From Myxococcus landrumus (lineage in GTDB: Bacteria > Myxococcota > Myxococcia > Myxococcales > Myxococcaceae): DNA of 64,000 nucleotides. Position 1 is the stretch's first letter. Each line of letters begins with the position of its first letter. This document shows positions 16,964 through 25,917 of the stretch, piece after piece. The stretch is taken from contig NZ_CP071091.1 in the NCBI RefSeq assembly GCF_017301635.1, positions 6,956,001 through 7,020,000 of the forward strand, given 5' to 3'. The translations under genes and the position numbers were made by a program. A model generated the notes under the pieces. That model worked only from the letters and a program-made list of their open reading frames with translations. It ran no database searches and was not told the DNA's origin.

Positions 16964-18310
16964 TCACACCGCGGACGCACAACGGAAGCCGGCGAAAATC
17001 TGCCGGCGGATGGGGTAGTCCCAATTGCGAAAGCCATTGCGCACCGCCACCGGCGCGCTGGCCCATGCTCCTCCTCGAAGAACCTTGTATTCGTCGCCGA
17101 AGAACACCTCGGAGTACTCGCGATACGGATACGCGCGGAACCCCGCGTAGGGCTGGAAGTCGCTGGAGGTCCATTCCCAGACATCCCCCAGGAGTCCCCA
17201 GACACCGTCATGGCTGACGCCCTCGGGATGGCTGCCCACGGGCGCGGGTCTCCACGCGTCTCCGCCCAGGTTCGCGCGCGCGGGCGTGGGCGCCGGGTGG
17301 CCCCACGGGTGCTCGCGAAGAGCCCCATCAGCGCCTCGCGCGGCCTTCTCCCACTCGGCCTCCGTGGGCAGGCGCTTGCCGGCCCATCGTGCGTACGCGT
17401 CCGCTTCGTACCAGCACACGTGCTGCACGGGCTCGTCGGCGGGCAGGGGCTCGACCTGGCCGAAGCGTCTGCGCAGCCAGCGGCCCGCGGCCTGGGGCAA
17501 CCAGAACTGGGGATGCTCGAGCCGCTCCGCGCGCACGAAGTCCCAGCCCTTGGGATGCCACCAGCGTGAGTCCTCGTAGCCCCCCGCTTCGATGAAGGCG
17601 AGGTAGTCGCCGTTGGTGACGGGGTGCGCGTCCAGAAGGAAGGGCGCGACCTCGCGCACATGGGAGGGCTGCTCGTTGTCGTAGGCCCAGGGCGCGTCGG
17701 TGCCCAGGCGCACCGGGCCACCGGGGATGAACACGGGCTCGCGAGGCACCAGGCCCGCGCGCGGGAGCAGCCGCGCGGAGGGGATGCGGTACTCCACCTC
17801 CGTCATCAACTGGAGCGTGGCGGCGAGCGTCTCCGCGTGCTGCTGCTCATGCTGCGCCACCATGCCGAACACGAAGCCGTCCACCAGCAGCGGCTCGAAG
17901 CTGTCCTCGGGCACGTGGTCCATCAGGTGCTCGCGCACGGCCTCGCGCACGCGCGCGGCATAGGCGAACGCGGCCTCGGGGGACAGCAGGGGGAGCGTGG
18001 CGCGGATGCTCCGAGGGTGGCGGAAGGCGTCGTAGAGGGTGTCGAAGGCCGGGTCCGTCAGCGCCGGAGCGCCCAGGGCCCGCAGCAGCCACTGCTCTTC
18101 GTAGTTGGCGATGTGAGCGACATCCCAGATGAGCGGCGACATCAGCGGCGAGTGCTGGTTCATCAGCACCCGCTCCGGCAGCCCCGCGAGCATGCCCAGC
18201 ACCCGCGCCCGCGCGGCCTCCAGCTCCGTCCAGGCCCGCGCCTTCCACGCCCCCAGGACTTCGGTGGCGCCTGTCGTTCGAGTCGTCGAGTTGCCCAGCA
18301 TCCAGGACAT
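16964..18310 (-). CDS. egtB: EgtB, hercynine oxygenase (C-S bond forming)
   Basis: Non-haem iron sulfoxide synthase that joins hercynine to a cysteine-containing thiol using O2. The 448 residues show the N-terminal DinB-like domain with the iron ligand region WDVAHIANYEEQW and the paired-His motif HEQQHAETL, and a C-terminal formylglycine-generating-enzyme-type domain (VRLGTDAPWAYDNEQPSH, FLDAHPVTNGDYLAFIEAGGY, KRLPTEAEWEKAARG, VWEWTSSDFQPYAGF, VLRGGAWASAPVAVRNGFRNW). First gene of the egtB-egtD operon; about 200 bp separate it from the divergent receiver gene, and promoters for both must lie there. The thiol donor (cysteine or gamma-glutamylcysteine) cannot be decided from sequence. Confidence 0.93.
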   Translation of the reverse strand: MSWMLGNSTTRTTGATEVLGAWKARAWTELEAARARVLGMLAGLPERVLMNQHSPLMSPLIWDVAHIANYEEQWLLRALGAPALTDPAFDTLYDAFRHPRSIRATLPLLSPEAAFAYAARVREAVREHLMDHVPEDSFEPLLVDGFVFGMVAQHEQQHAETLAATLQLMTEVEYRIPSARLLPRAGLVPREPVFIPGGPVRLGTDAPWAYDNEQPSHVREVAPFLLDAHPVTNGDYLAFIEAGGYEDSRWWHPKGWDFVRAERLEHPQFWLPQAAGRWLRRRFGQVEPLPADEPVQHVCWYEADAYARWAGKRLPTEAEWEKAARGADGALREHPWGHPAPTPARANLGGDAWRPAPVGSHPEGVSHDGVWGLLGDVWEWTSSDFQPYAGFRAYPYREYSEVFFGDEYKVLRGGAWASAPVAVRNGFRNWDYPIRRQIFAGFRCASAV

Positions 18311-18516
18311 GGCGCCTCAAACTAGGGAGTGGATGGGGGTGGGGGTAAGTCCGGGGCCCCTGGGGCCGGATGTTCCCGTGAGGCAATGTACGTTCCCGTG
18401 GTGGGCGGGCGGGCATCCCCAGGCCGACCCCTCGGGTGGCGCCTCCGGGTGGGTATCTGTCCACTTTCGCCGCGTTGCGGCGGGCGCCGAGTCGCCCTGA
18501 GGGGGAGGGGGACTCT

Positions 18517-18906
18517 ATGCTGTGCGCCATGGCCAGCGCTGGGAAGCACGGCTCCGTGCTCGTGGTGGAGGATGAAGACGATATCCGGGCCGCCATCGCG
18601 GAAATCCTCGAGAGTGAGGGCTACGACGTCACTGTCGCCTCCAACGGGCGGGAGGCGATGGAGGAGCTCTCGGACGTGCGGTATGTGCCTCGGCTCATCC
18701 TCCTGGACTTGATGATGCCGGAGATGAACGGGCACGAGCTGCTTGCCCGCCGACAAGCCATCCCCCGTCTCCGCAACGTCCCGGTGATGGTGCTCACCGC
18801 CGTCACCACCGACGTGCCGCCCGGGGCCAACGGCCTGTTGCGCAAGCCGTTCTCCGTGGAGGAGTTGTTGGAGGCCGTGCGGAGCATGATGCCCATCGCC
18901 GCGTGA
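18517..18906 (+). CDS. Single-domain response regulator
   Basis: A lone receiver domain, 129 residues from the ATG at 18517 (ATG 18529 is also possible; a GA-rich run GAGGGGGAGGGGG lies just upstream). Receiver features: acidic pocket VLVVEDEDDI, phospho-acceptor Asp in LILLDLMMPEMNGHEL, the conserved Thr in VMVLTAV and Lys in LLRKPFSVEELLEAV. There is no output domain, so it likely acts through protein contacts in a phosphorelay, as many stand-alone receivers in myxobacteria do. No partner kinase is adjacent. Confidence 0.9.
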   Translation: MLCAMASAGKHGSVLVVEDEDDIRAAIAEILESEGYDVTVASNGREAMEELSDVRYVPRLILLDLMMPEMNGHELLARRQAIPRLRNVPVMVLTAVTTDVPPGANGLLRKPFSVEELLEAVRSMMPIAA

Positions 18907-18919
18907 GGCGGGGGCTTTC

Positions 18920-19201
18920 TCAGGGAGCCTCGGACCGCTGTCGCTCCAGCGACAGCAATGTCAGCGTGCGCGAGGCCTCATCCCACGCGTAGCCCAGCAC
19001 CAGCCCGTGGCGAGGCAGGACATGGAGGCCCGGGTGCTCATCCGGTGGCCAGGTCCCCGCGTCCATGCCGCCGCCCAGCCGCTCCAGGGCGGCCTGGAGC
19101 GCGCCGAAGTCCTCCGCGCTCATACGCCCCACCTCTCGCCACGCCTGGGGCGAGTAGTGGATGCGATGAGGTCCCTGAGGACGCTGGCGAGGTCGCGTCA
19201 T
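18920..19201 (-). CDS. ParE/RelE-like small protein (possible toxin fold)
   Basis: 93 residues from ATG 19201. The pattern is that of the ParE/RelE fold: an N-terminal strand followed by two helices (IHYSPQAWREVGRMSAEDFGALQAALERLG) and a sheet ending with LVLGYAWDEASRTLTLLSLERQ. No antitoxin-like gene is seen on either side: upstream is a non-coding gap and downstream the convergent receiver gene. The upstream in-frame extension reads as low-complexity Pro/Arg/His and was rejected. It may be an orphan toxin, an inactivated one, or an unrelated protein with the same fold. Confidence 0.55.
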   Translation of the reverse strand: MTRPRQRPQGPHRIHYSPQAWREVGRMSAEDFGALQAALERLGGGMDAGTWPPDEHPGLHVLPRHGLVLGYAWDEASRTLTLLSLERQRSEAP

Positions 19202-19534
19202 GTGGCCGGTATCGACGACGGGGTCTTGGGTGTGCTGCTTTCCTTGCCAGTGCCGTGCCCAGGCCCGCGGCGCAGTGAAGAGCGTGCTGGCAGGCAGGGG
19301 CTTGTGGCTGAAGGAGTTACAAACGCGTTCACCGAGCCCAGAAGAAACGACAGGGGCCGAAAGGCTTCGCGGGCCGGGTGAAGGGCAGGCGGGCGTGGGG
19401 GGCGAGGGCGCCCGTTCCCGCATCAAGAGAGGAAGCGGTGCCCTGAGCCACCGCCGTGTCCTGGCTGCCCGCTCGGGGTGGACGTGCCCACGTTGACGCG
19501 AGGGAGGCGGCGCGGCCCCGGACAAGGAGAAGCC
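19202..19534. other. Intergenic gap
   Basis: About 330 bases between divergent genes. It should contain promoters for the ParE/RelE-like gene (minus) and the membrane protein (plus). No antitoxin-like reading frame and no recognisable operator is visible. Confidence 0.5.
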
Positions 19535-20062
19535 ATGACGGCACGGCGCAGGTACACCCCATGGTCCGCCACGAACGGCGTGTTGTTCGGCCTGGCCGCG
19601 GGCGTGGTGCTGGGGCTGGCGGAGATGGTGGTGGCGCTGGCGTCGGGTGACAGTCCGTGGCGGCCGGCGCACATGTCCGCGGCGGTGTTGCTGGGGCCTC
19701 GGGTGTTCACCGACGGCTTCCCGTTGGGGCGAGTGGTGCTGGCGGGCGTGGGGGTGCACCTGGCCGTCGCCGCGGTCATGGGCGTGTTCTATTCGTTCCT
19801 GGATGCGCTGCTGCCGCCGGATGGACGTGGACGTTGGGAGTTCCAGGCCGCGGTGGGGATGCTCTTCGGCATCGCGGTGTGGCTGGTGGACTTCCAGTTC
19901 ATCGGGCGGGGGTACTACGCCTGGTTCCTCGACGTGCCGCAGTTTCCGCAAATCGTGTTGCACGCCGTCTTCTTCGGGTTGCCGCTGGCGATGCTGTTCA
20001 CCATGGCCGAGCGGCGGCGCGCGTTGATGGACGCGGCGGAGAGTGCGTCGTCGTCGGCGTGA
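19535..20062 (+). CDS. Integral membrane protein, 175 aa
   Basis: No specific family recognised. ATG 19535 has AAGGAG about 7 bases upstream. Hydropathy by eye suggests four to five membrane spans: GVLFGLAAGVVLGLAEMVVAL near residue 15, a segment around VVLAGVGVHLAVAAVMGVFYSFL, one at AAVGMLFGIAVWLVDFQFI, and one at IVLHAVFFGLPLAMLFTMA, with a short charged tail (AERRRALMDAAES). A strong hairpin just after the stop probably ends transcription. Function unknown. Confidence 0.8.
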   Translation: MTARRRYTPWSATNGVLFGLAAGVVLGLAEMVVALASGDSPWRPAHMSAAVLLGPRVFTDGFPLGRVVLAGVGVHLAVAAVMGVFYSFLDALLPPDGRGRWEFQAAVGMLFGIAVWLVDFQFIGRGYYAWFLDVPQFPQIVLHAVFFGLPLAMLFTMAERRRALMDAAESASSSA

Positions 20063-20112
20063 CGCGGCCGCGAGAGGGGCGCGAAGAGGGGGCCACGAGA
20101 GGGGCGCGAGGA

Positions 20113-20131
20113 CCCGACGCGAGGCGTCGGG
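20113..20131 (+). terminator. Hairpin after the membrane-protein gene
   Basis: CCCGACGC, three bases, GCGTCGGG: a perfect 8-bp GC-rich stem 50 bp after the stop of the membrane-protein gene, followed by CTCGTTT. The T-run is short, so termination efficiency is uncertain. Confidence 0.5.
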
Positions 20132-20245
20132 CTCGTTTGAAAAAACGCTGAAGGTATGGTGAAAGTACCCGACCTTCAGGGTTATCTAGGGACCCCCGAG
20201 GCACCGGGTGCGGGGCCCCTCCTTTCGTGGACGACTGACACACGC

Positions 20246-20626
20246 ATGGACACAGAACTGGCGAGCATGCTGGGAGCGGCGGCGCGGGCTGCCCGGGTGC
20301 GGATGGGCCTGACGCAGGCCGATGTGGCGGAGCGGATTGGCATGGCGTCGGAGGTGTATGGCCGCCTGGAGCGAGGCCACATGCTGCCCAGCGTGCAGAA
20401 CCTGCGACGGCTGTGCGTGGTGCTGAATGTGCCGCCGCACCAGTTGCTGGGGTTGGGAGATGACCTGGCGGCGCCTCCGCCCGGGAAGGAGAAGTCCGGT
20501 GGGAAGGCGCGCGAGGACGACACGCCGGAGATGCGGCGGTTGCTGCGCAACCTGAAGAAGCTGTCCGCGGTGCAGCTCAAGCTGATGAACCTGGTGGCGT
20601 CGGCGATGCAGCAGAAGAAGAAGTAG
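20246..20626 (+). CDS. XRE-family helix-turn-helix regulator
   Basis: 126 residues from ATG 20246. An N-terminal Cro/C1-type HTH occupies about residues 10-65 (GAAARAARVRMGLTQADVAERIGMASEVYGRLERG, then MLPSVQNLRRLCVVLNVPPHQLLGL). The remainder is a charged linker and a helix ending in basic residues (LLRNLKKLSAVQLKLMNLVASAMQQKKK). The ribosome site is weak; an in-frame ATG at 20156 would add a 30-residue Pro/Gly tail that does not look native. Targets unknown. It converges on a Ser/Thr kinase gene. Confidence 0.88.
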   Translation: MDTELASMLGAAARAARVRMGLTQADVAERIGMASEVYGRLERGHMLPSVQNLRRLCVVLNVPPHQLLGLGDDLAAPPPGKEKSGGKAREDDTPEMRRLLRNLKKLSAVQLKLMNLVASAMQQKKK

Positions 20627-20725
20627 GGCGCGGGCCCGGCGCTTCGCGTGCGGGCCAGGACGCCGAGAGGGCATCCACGCGTGACGGGCCGGACACCGGC
20701 CCCCCGTGGATGAGGCGCTCGCAAG

Positions 20726-21949
20726 TCAGCAGCGCAGTTGCGACAACACCCACCCGAGCAGCAGCAACACCCCTCCCATTCCCACCCACCCGAGTCTCCG
20801 CGCGAGGCCGCGTCGTTGGCGCGTCACGGGCTGCGGGCGCGCGAGGGCTTCACGAAGCGGGACTCGTGGGATGGACGCGGAGGGTGTGGCGTCCTCGTCC
20901 GTCAGGGCTCCGGTGGGAGCGGGCCGACGGGAGGACCTCCTCGGCAGGGGCACGGGCCAGGGCGCGAGGACGGCGGCCTCGCTGGTGGGCGTGGGGGTCT
21001 CCTCGGAAGTGTCCTCCTCGACGGAGCGCGTGAAGAGGGGCCTGTCCCAGTCGTGTGTCGCGGAGTCGAGCGCCGCCTCGAGCGCGGCGTGCAGCGCGCC
21101 TCCATCCTGGTAGCGCTCCTCCGGACTCTTGCGGAGCAGTTGCTGCGAGATGAGGTCCAGCGCGAGCGGGACGTGCTCGTTGAGCGTGGAGGCGGGTGCG
21201 GGCATGCGCGTCTCGATGTACTCGGCGAGGACTTCACGCGGCAGCGAGCGAGAGAAGGCCGAGGTCCCCGTGAGCACTTCGTACAGCGTGACGCCCAGGG
21301 CATAGAGGTCGTCCGTGGCGCGGAAGACGTAGTGCGCGTCCCGCCTGGAGTGGTTCTCGCGATGGAAGCGGAGGGCCTCGGGGCTGCGGTACTGGGGGGT
21401 GCCCGGGGGCAGCGGGCCCTCGGTGAGTGGCTGGGACTCGGCGTGATTGGCGCTGCCGAAGTCCACCAGGATGGGAGAGTCATCGGCGGCGCGCACGAGG
21501 ATGTTGGTGGGCTTGAGGTCCCGGTGGAAGACGTTGCGCGAGTGCAGTTCCCCGAGCGTCCACGCCAACTGCGAGAACATCCTCGCCACCCGGCGCGCGG
21601 AGGGGGCTTCGCGCTTCACCCAGTTGGAGAGCGTGGCGCCCTCCACGTAGTCCAGGACGACGTAGTGGTAGCCGGTGCGGGCGTCGGGCCAACGCCCGTG
21701 GGCCCAGACCCGGACGACGTGCGGATGCACCGCGTGGAGCAGGCACGCGAGCTCCCGGACGGCTCGCGCATCCGTCCGGTCCAGGTCGTCACTGCCCGGC
21801 CCGCGCAGCGCGAACTTGAGCGCGTGCAGCCGGCCGCCGTTCTCCACCTGGAACACCGCGCCGAAGGCCCCTTGGCCCAGCCGTGCCATGACGCGCCAGG
21901 GGCCGACCTTCATCCCCGGACGCAACGCCAGCGGATGGCCCGCCATCAT
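20726..21949 (-). CDS. Ser/Thr protein kinase with C-terminal membrane anchor
   Basis: Eukaryotic-type kinase, 407 residues. Motifs in order: glycine loop LGQGAFGAVF (about 23-32), catalytic Lys in LHALKFAL, catalytic loop VFHRDLKPTNIL, DFG in LVDFGSAN, the GTPQYRSPEAL activation/substrate segment, and DLYALGVTLYEVLTG. A Pro/Thr/Arg-rich linker leads to one membrane segment at the very C-terminus (VGMGGVLLLLGWVLSQL), so the kinase domain faces the cytoplasm with almost no outer domain. Such kinases are abundant in myxobacteria. All catalytic residues are present, so it should be active. Confidence 0.93.
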   Translation of the reverse strand: MMAGHPLALRPGMKVGPWRVMARLGQGAFGAVFQVENGGRLHALKFALRGPGSDDLDRTDARAVRELACLLHAVHPHVVRVWAHGRWPDARTGYHYVVLDYVEGATLSNWVKREAPSARRVARMFSQLAWTLGELHSRNVFHRDLKPTNILVRAADDSPILVDFGSANHAESQPLTEGPLPPGTPQYRSPEALRFHRENHSRRDAHYVFRATDDLYALGVTLYEVLTGTSAFSRSLPREVLAEYIETRMPAPASTLNEHVPLALDLISQQLLRKSPEERYQDGGALHAALEAALDSATHDWDRPLFTRSVEEDTSEETPTPTSEAAVLAPWPVPLPRRSSRRPAPTGALTDEDATPSASIPRVPLREALARPQPVTRQRRGLARRLGWVGMGGVLLLLGWVLSQLRC

Positions 21950-22292
21950 GGCGCCACCCTCCCTTCCTCGCGGCTCGGGGGCCTGGGGATGGCTCGCGAC
22001 GGGAGGCGGGCACTTGGGATTTCGTCTGGGCTCGCGCCGTCCTCGAGGGGGTGTGTCCGAGGGCTCGGCGGCGGGTGGGTGAGGGCTCTACGCGGGAAGG
22101 GGGCAATCATCGGCATGACCCTGGGGTGGGGTTGGAGCAATGGGTGACGACCTCCTGGGTCACAACCTAACAGGGTGTCTTCGCGTTTGGTGATGGAACA
22201 GGTAGGGCTTGTGCTCGTGCGGACAGGCGCAACCCCTGGAATCCACGCACCTCAGCCCCGCAACCCATGGGAGAGCCGCCGGGCCCCATGCC
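21950..22292. other. Intergenic gap upstream of the kinase
   Basis: About 340 bases between two minus-strand genes. It presumably carries the kinase promoter. I see no gene and no clear hairpin or operator. Confidence 0.5.
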
Positions 22293-22616
22293 TCAGGGGG
22301 CGGGGGGCGGTTCCTGCTTGGGCGCCGGTGGCTTCTGGGGCTCTGGCGGAGGCGTGGAGGAGGGCTCGTCGGACGGGAGCTGGGGCAGGGGCCAGCCCTC
22401 GAACAGGGGCCAGGCCCGGTACATGGAGCGGCGCTCCTCGGACGTGAGCGGGCGGGGCTTCTCCGGCTCGGGGCGAGGGGGATGGGCGGGGGCCGGAACG
22501 GAGGGCGGAGGGGAGCGCAGCAGGAGGATGGCCAGCACGGTGCACAGCACGGCCATCGCCGCGATGCTCCAGGCCCGGGCGGGGCCTCTCAATCCCCTGT
22601 ATTCCTCCACGCGCAC
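22293..22616 (-). CDS. Membrane-anchored proline-rich protein, 107 aa
   Basis: One membrane segment near residues 15-34 (AWSIAAMAVLCTVLAILLL), then a long Pro/Glu/Lys-rich tail (APAHPPRPEPEKPRP, PPPEPQKPPAPKQEPPPAP) that would span part of the periplasm. A short conserved-looking island YRAWPLFEGWPLPQL lies between two proline tracts. No family recognised. It begins 5 bp after the CLC gene stops and is probably cotranscribed with it. Confidence 0.7.
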   Translation of the reverse strand: MRVEEYRGLRGPARAWSIAAMAVLCTVLAILLLRSPPPSVPAPAHPPRPEPEKPRPLTSEERRSMYRAWPLFEGWPLPQLPSDEPSSTPPPEPQKPPAPKQEPPPAP

Positions 22617-22621
22617 GCCCT

Positions 22622-24430
22622 CTAGAACGTTCCCTGTCTCAACACGTCCATCTTGGAGATGGTTCCAAGCAGCCGTCGGCCGCTGTCCACCACGGGCAGC
22701 CGCTCGAGCGCCGTCTGCGCGAAGCGGGCGGCCACCTCGCTCAGCGACATCTCCGGGGTGATGGGCTTCACCTGCGTGTCCATGATGTCCTCCGCGATGG
22801 TGGCCTGGAGCAGGGAGTGGTCCGGCAGGTGTCCCTTGAGCTCGTCCAGCACCAGCGCGCCCCGGTAGCGGCCGGCTTCGTCGGTGACGTAGAGGTCCTC
22901 GCCCGCGGGAAGCTCCAGCAGCAGCGCGACGACCTCCTGGAACGGGGCGGAGGGAGAGACGCGCTTGCTCACGGGCTTGAGCAGCGCGCGAGCCCCCTCC
23001 TGCCGCAGCCAGTGGGGGATGGTGGCCGGCATCCGCACGTTCCGGCGGTTGAGCACGGAGGTGTAGAGCGACTCCGGCTCCAGCCTCCGGCTGATGGCCG
23101 CGGACACCACCGCGCTGAGCATCAACGGCAACACCAGCGGATAGTCACCCGTGAGCTCGAAGATGAGCAGCACCGCGGACACGGACGCATGCGTGGTGCC
23201 CGCAAGCACCGCGCCCATGCCCAGCAGGGCGTACGCGCCGCTGGGCGCGCTGCCAGGGAACAGACGCTCGGACAGCATCCCGAAGGCGCCTCCGAGCAGG
23301 GCGCCGAAGAACAGCGAGGGCGTGAAGAGCCCGCCCGGGACGCCCGCGCCCGCGCACAGCGACGTCAGCGCCAGCTTCGCCAGGGGCAACACCAACAGCA
23401 GCGTCAGGGACATCCGCCCCAGCAGCGCCGCGTTCACGGCGTCATAGCCATTGCCCAGCAATTGCGGCAGCCACACCGCGACGACGCCCACGACGCCCAT
23501 CGCGAGCAAGGGCAGGAACGGGGCGAGCCAGGAAGAGACCCGGTCCAGCAGGTCCGACATCACGTTGATGCCGCGCACGTAGAGCGCGGACGCGCCACCC
23601 AGCAGCACCCCCAACACCAGCGCCAGCAGCAGCTCGCGCGGATGGAGCAGCGTGTAGCCGGGGATGACGTAGCTGGGGTGGTCGGCGATGAGCACTCGCG
23701 AGACGAGCGTCGCCACCACGCATGAGACGACGATGGGGCCGAACAGCTCCATCGCGAAGCTGCCCAGCAGCACCTCCAGCCCGAAGAGGGCCGCGCCGAT
23801 GGGCACGTTGTACGCGGACGCCATGCCCGCGGAGGCGCCACACGCCACCAGCAGGCGCGTCTGTCCCGCGTTCAGCCCCAGCCACTGCGCGAGCGCCGAG
23901 CCGCTCGCCGCACCCGTGGACAAGAGCGCGCCCTCGCGTCCCAGCGGCGCCCCCATGGCCACGGCCAGGATGGAGACCAGCCCGCGCAGCAGCGCGCGGT
24001 GCAGGGGCAGGCGGCCGGAGCGGACCCAGATGGACTCGATGATGCCGGCGGTGCCGTGGCCTCGCAGGGGCTGACCCACGACGAGCGACAGCAGCGTCAC
24101 CAGCGCGCCGCCCAGGAGGGGGATGAGCATGCGTCGCCAGGACGGCGCGGCCACCACGCCGGACAGGAAGTCCTCCGCCTCGCTGCGCCAGAAGAGCTCC
24201 TGGGTGAAGCGCAGCACCTTGAGCAGCCCCGCCGCGCCCAGGCCCGCGATGAGCCCCACCGCCACCACCAGCAGCCAGAAGCGCTTCTCCATCCCCGTGA
24301 GGCTTCGCAGGAAGTCCCGGACGGAGTGGTGGAAGCGCCGCGTCACGCTGAAGCCCGGCGGGCCCGTCTCGGTGCTCTGCTGGATGGCGGGTAGAGGGGC
24401 CACGCCTGTCCAAGCTAGGCACCGTGTCAT
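22622..24430 (-). CDS. CLC-type chloride channel/antiporter with CBS pair
   Basis: 602 residues. An N-terminal cytoplasmic part precedes a voltage-gated-chloride-channel domain of about ten membrane helices (residues about 45-440). Signature regions: LRGHGTAGIIES at the first filter loop, GREGALLSTGAASGS containing the gating glutamate, and GVPGGLFTPSLFFGA at the GIFxP loop. Two CBS domains follow (about 470-600), ending ERLPVVDSGRRLLGTISKMDVLRQ. Compared with the textbook GSGIP and GKEGP motifs, the first filter serine is replaced and GREGP reads GREGA, so ion selectivity may differ. Start at 24430 is not backed by a strong ribosome site; a GTG at 24346 is possible. Confidence 0.9.
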   Translation of the reverse strand: MTRCLAWTGVAPLPAIQQSTETGPPGFSVTRRFHHSVRDFLRSLTGMEKRFWLLVVAVGLIAGLGAAGLLKVLRFTQELFWRSEAEDFLSGVVAAPSWRRMLIPLLGGALVTLLSLVVGQPLRGHGTAGIIESIWVRSGRLPLHRALLRGLVSILAVAMGAPLGREGALLSTGAASGSALAQWLGLNAGQTRLLVACGASAGMASAYNVPIGAALFGLEVLLGSFAMELFGPIVVSCVVATLVSRVLIADHPSYVIPGYTLLHPRELLLALVLGVLLGGASALYVRGINVMSDLLDRVSSWLAPFLPLLAMGVVGVVAVWLPQLLGNGYDAVNAALLGRMSLTLLLVLPLAKLALTSLCAGAGVPGGLFTPSLFFGALLGGAFGMLSERLFPGSAPSGAYALLGMGAVLAGTTHASVSAVLLIFELTGDYPLVLPLMLSAVVSAAISRRLEPESLYTSVLNRRNVRMPATIPHWLRQEGARALLKPVSKRVSPSAPFQEVVALLLELPAGEDLYVTDEAGRYRGALVLDELKGHLPDHSLLQATIAEDIMDTQVKPITPEMSLSEVAARFAQTALERLPVVDSGRRLLGTISKMDVLRQGTF

Positions 24431-24674
24431 CCGTGCGCCGCGTCCCTGCGCCTGACGTCTCCAGGACAGCCCGCGTTGTCTGGTTTCTCGCGGTGAGTTG
24501 TCCGGTTTCTTGCTGCGATTTGCACGCGGGGCGCGGTCTCATCGTGTCAGAGCCCGGCATGCCCCCTCTGGAGACGGCCCCCGTGCTCCCGAGCGCGCAC
24601 ACGCGCTGCCCTGGTGACGAAGGACGCCGAGGCATGCGAAGGAGGCCTCACTGCCTCCCGCAAGGAACCACAAC

Positions 24675-25859
24675 ATGTCCACAGCCCTGCTCGAAGCCGT
24701 TGCCAAGAATGATGTCGCCGCCGTGCGGAAGGAAGCCCTGACGGCGGACTGGGATGTCCGTGATGAGTTCGGGCGGAACGCCTTGGGCATGGCGGCCTCG
24801 CGCGCGGGCGAGCACTCGGTCGATGTGCTGAGGGCGCTGCTCGACGCGGGCGCGGACGTGAACCAGGCGCAGGGCTCCGACAGCGATGAAGAAGTGGGTT
24901 GGACCGCGCTGCACCAGGCCTGCATCAAGGGCACGTTCCCCTCGGCCGTCGATGCGGTGAAGCTGCTCCTGGAGCGCGGCGCCCAGGCGGATGGGAGCAG
25001 CGCGGCGGCGGTGGTGTCGCCGTTGGAGCTGGCGCTCACCACGCACCACCTGGGCATCGCGGAGGCGCTGCTGAAGGCGGGCGCCCGGCCCGACGCGCTG
25101 AGCAAGCAGGGCATGGCCCCGCTGCATCAGGTGGTCTCGCTGTTCCGGGAGCGCACCGAGAGTGGCAAGTACAAGGCGGGCGCGGTGGCGAAGATGGCCG
25201 TCGACGCCGTCACGCTGCTGCTCGCCCACGGGGCGAAGCCGGGGACGCCGGACTCGAAGGGCGAGACGGCGCTGGCCAAGGCCCTGCTGTCCAAGCTGCC
25301 GGAGGACTTCGTCCTGGCGCTGGTGAACGCGGGCGCGCCGCTGGACGAGTGGGTGGACCTGGGCAATCCGCCCAAGAAGGTGCTCGTCACCCCCGCGTCC
25401 ATGGCCGTGGGCCTGGGCCAGCCGGTGTCCGTGATTGTCGCCATGCTGAAGCGGGGGCTCGACACCACGAAGCCCGTCGCGCCGGATGCGCAGAACCTGA
25501 TGCACTACGCGGCGATGAAGCGCTTCGACGCGCTCCAGATGATTCTGGAGCACCGGCCGGAGCAGGACGTCAACGTGCGCGATGAGACGGGGGCCACGCC
25601 GCTGTTCCTGGCGTCGTGGGTGGGCATCTCCTCCGCGGTGAAGGCGCTGCTGGCGCGCGGCGCCAACCCGAACATCCCGGACGACGGCGGCAACATGCCG
25701 CTGCACACCGCCGCGAAGAACGACCACGACTCCGTCGTCAAGCTGCTGCTGGAGGCGGGCGCGGACAAGAGCGCGCGCAACGCGAACGGGCAGACGGCGG
25801 AGGACCGGGCTCGCGCCGAGGGCAACACGACCGTCGCCAAGCTGCTGAGCGGCGCCTAG
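24675..25859 (+). CDS. Ankyrin-repeat protein, 394 aa
   Basis: Made almost wholly of ankyrin repeats, about eight to ten of 30-33 residues, including GRNALGMAASRAGEHSVDVLRALLDAGADVN, a divergent middle part, and three clear C-terminal repeats (TPLFLASWVGISSAVKALL, MPLHTAAKNDHDSVVKLLLEAGAD, TAEDRARAEGNTTVAKLL). No signal peptide or membrane segment, so cytoplasmic; the role is protein binding with unknown partner. AAGGAA lies 8 bases before ATG 24675. It is divergent from the CLC gene with 244 bp between. Confidence 0.9.
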   Translation: MSTALLEAVAKNDVAAVRKEALTADWDVRDEFGRNALGMAASRAGEHSVDVLRALLDAGADVNQAQGSDSDEEVGWTALHQACIKGTFPSAVDAVKLLLERGAQADGSSAAAVVSPLELALTTHHLGIAEALLKAGARPDALSKQGMAPLHQVVSLFRERTESGKYKAGAVAKMAVDAVTLLLAHGAKPGTPDSKGETALAKALLSKLPEDFVLALVNAGAPLDEWVDLGNPPKKVLVTPASMAVGLGQPVSVIVAMLKRGLDTTKPVAPDAQNLMHYAAMKRFDALQMILEHRPEQDVNVRDETGATPLFLASWVGISSAVKALLARGANPNIPDDGGNMPLHTAAKNDHDSVVKLLLEAGADKSARNANGQTAEDRARAEGNTTVAKLLSGA

Positions 25860-25917
25860 CGCACCCGCGAGGCCCGGGGTGGCCCTGTCCGAGCGGCCAC
25901 CCCGTGTCTCATGTCAC

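Noticed and set aside
19202..19534. An antitoxin gene upstream of the ParE/RelE-like gene
   Set aside because: Frames in this gap are short or low complexity; no start with ribosome site and no AbrB, Phd or RHH-like pattern was seen.
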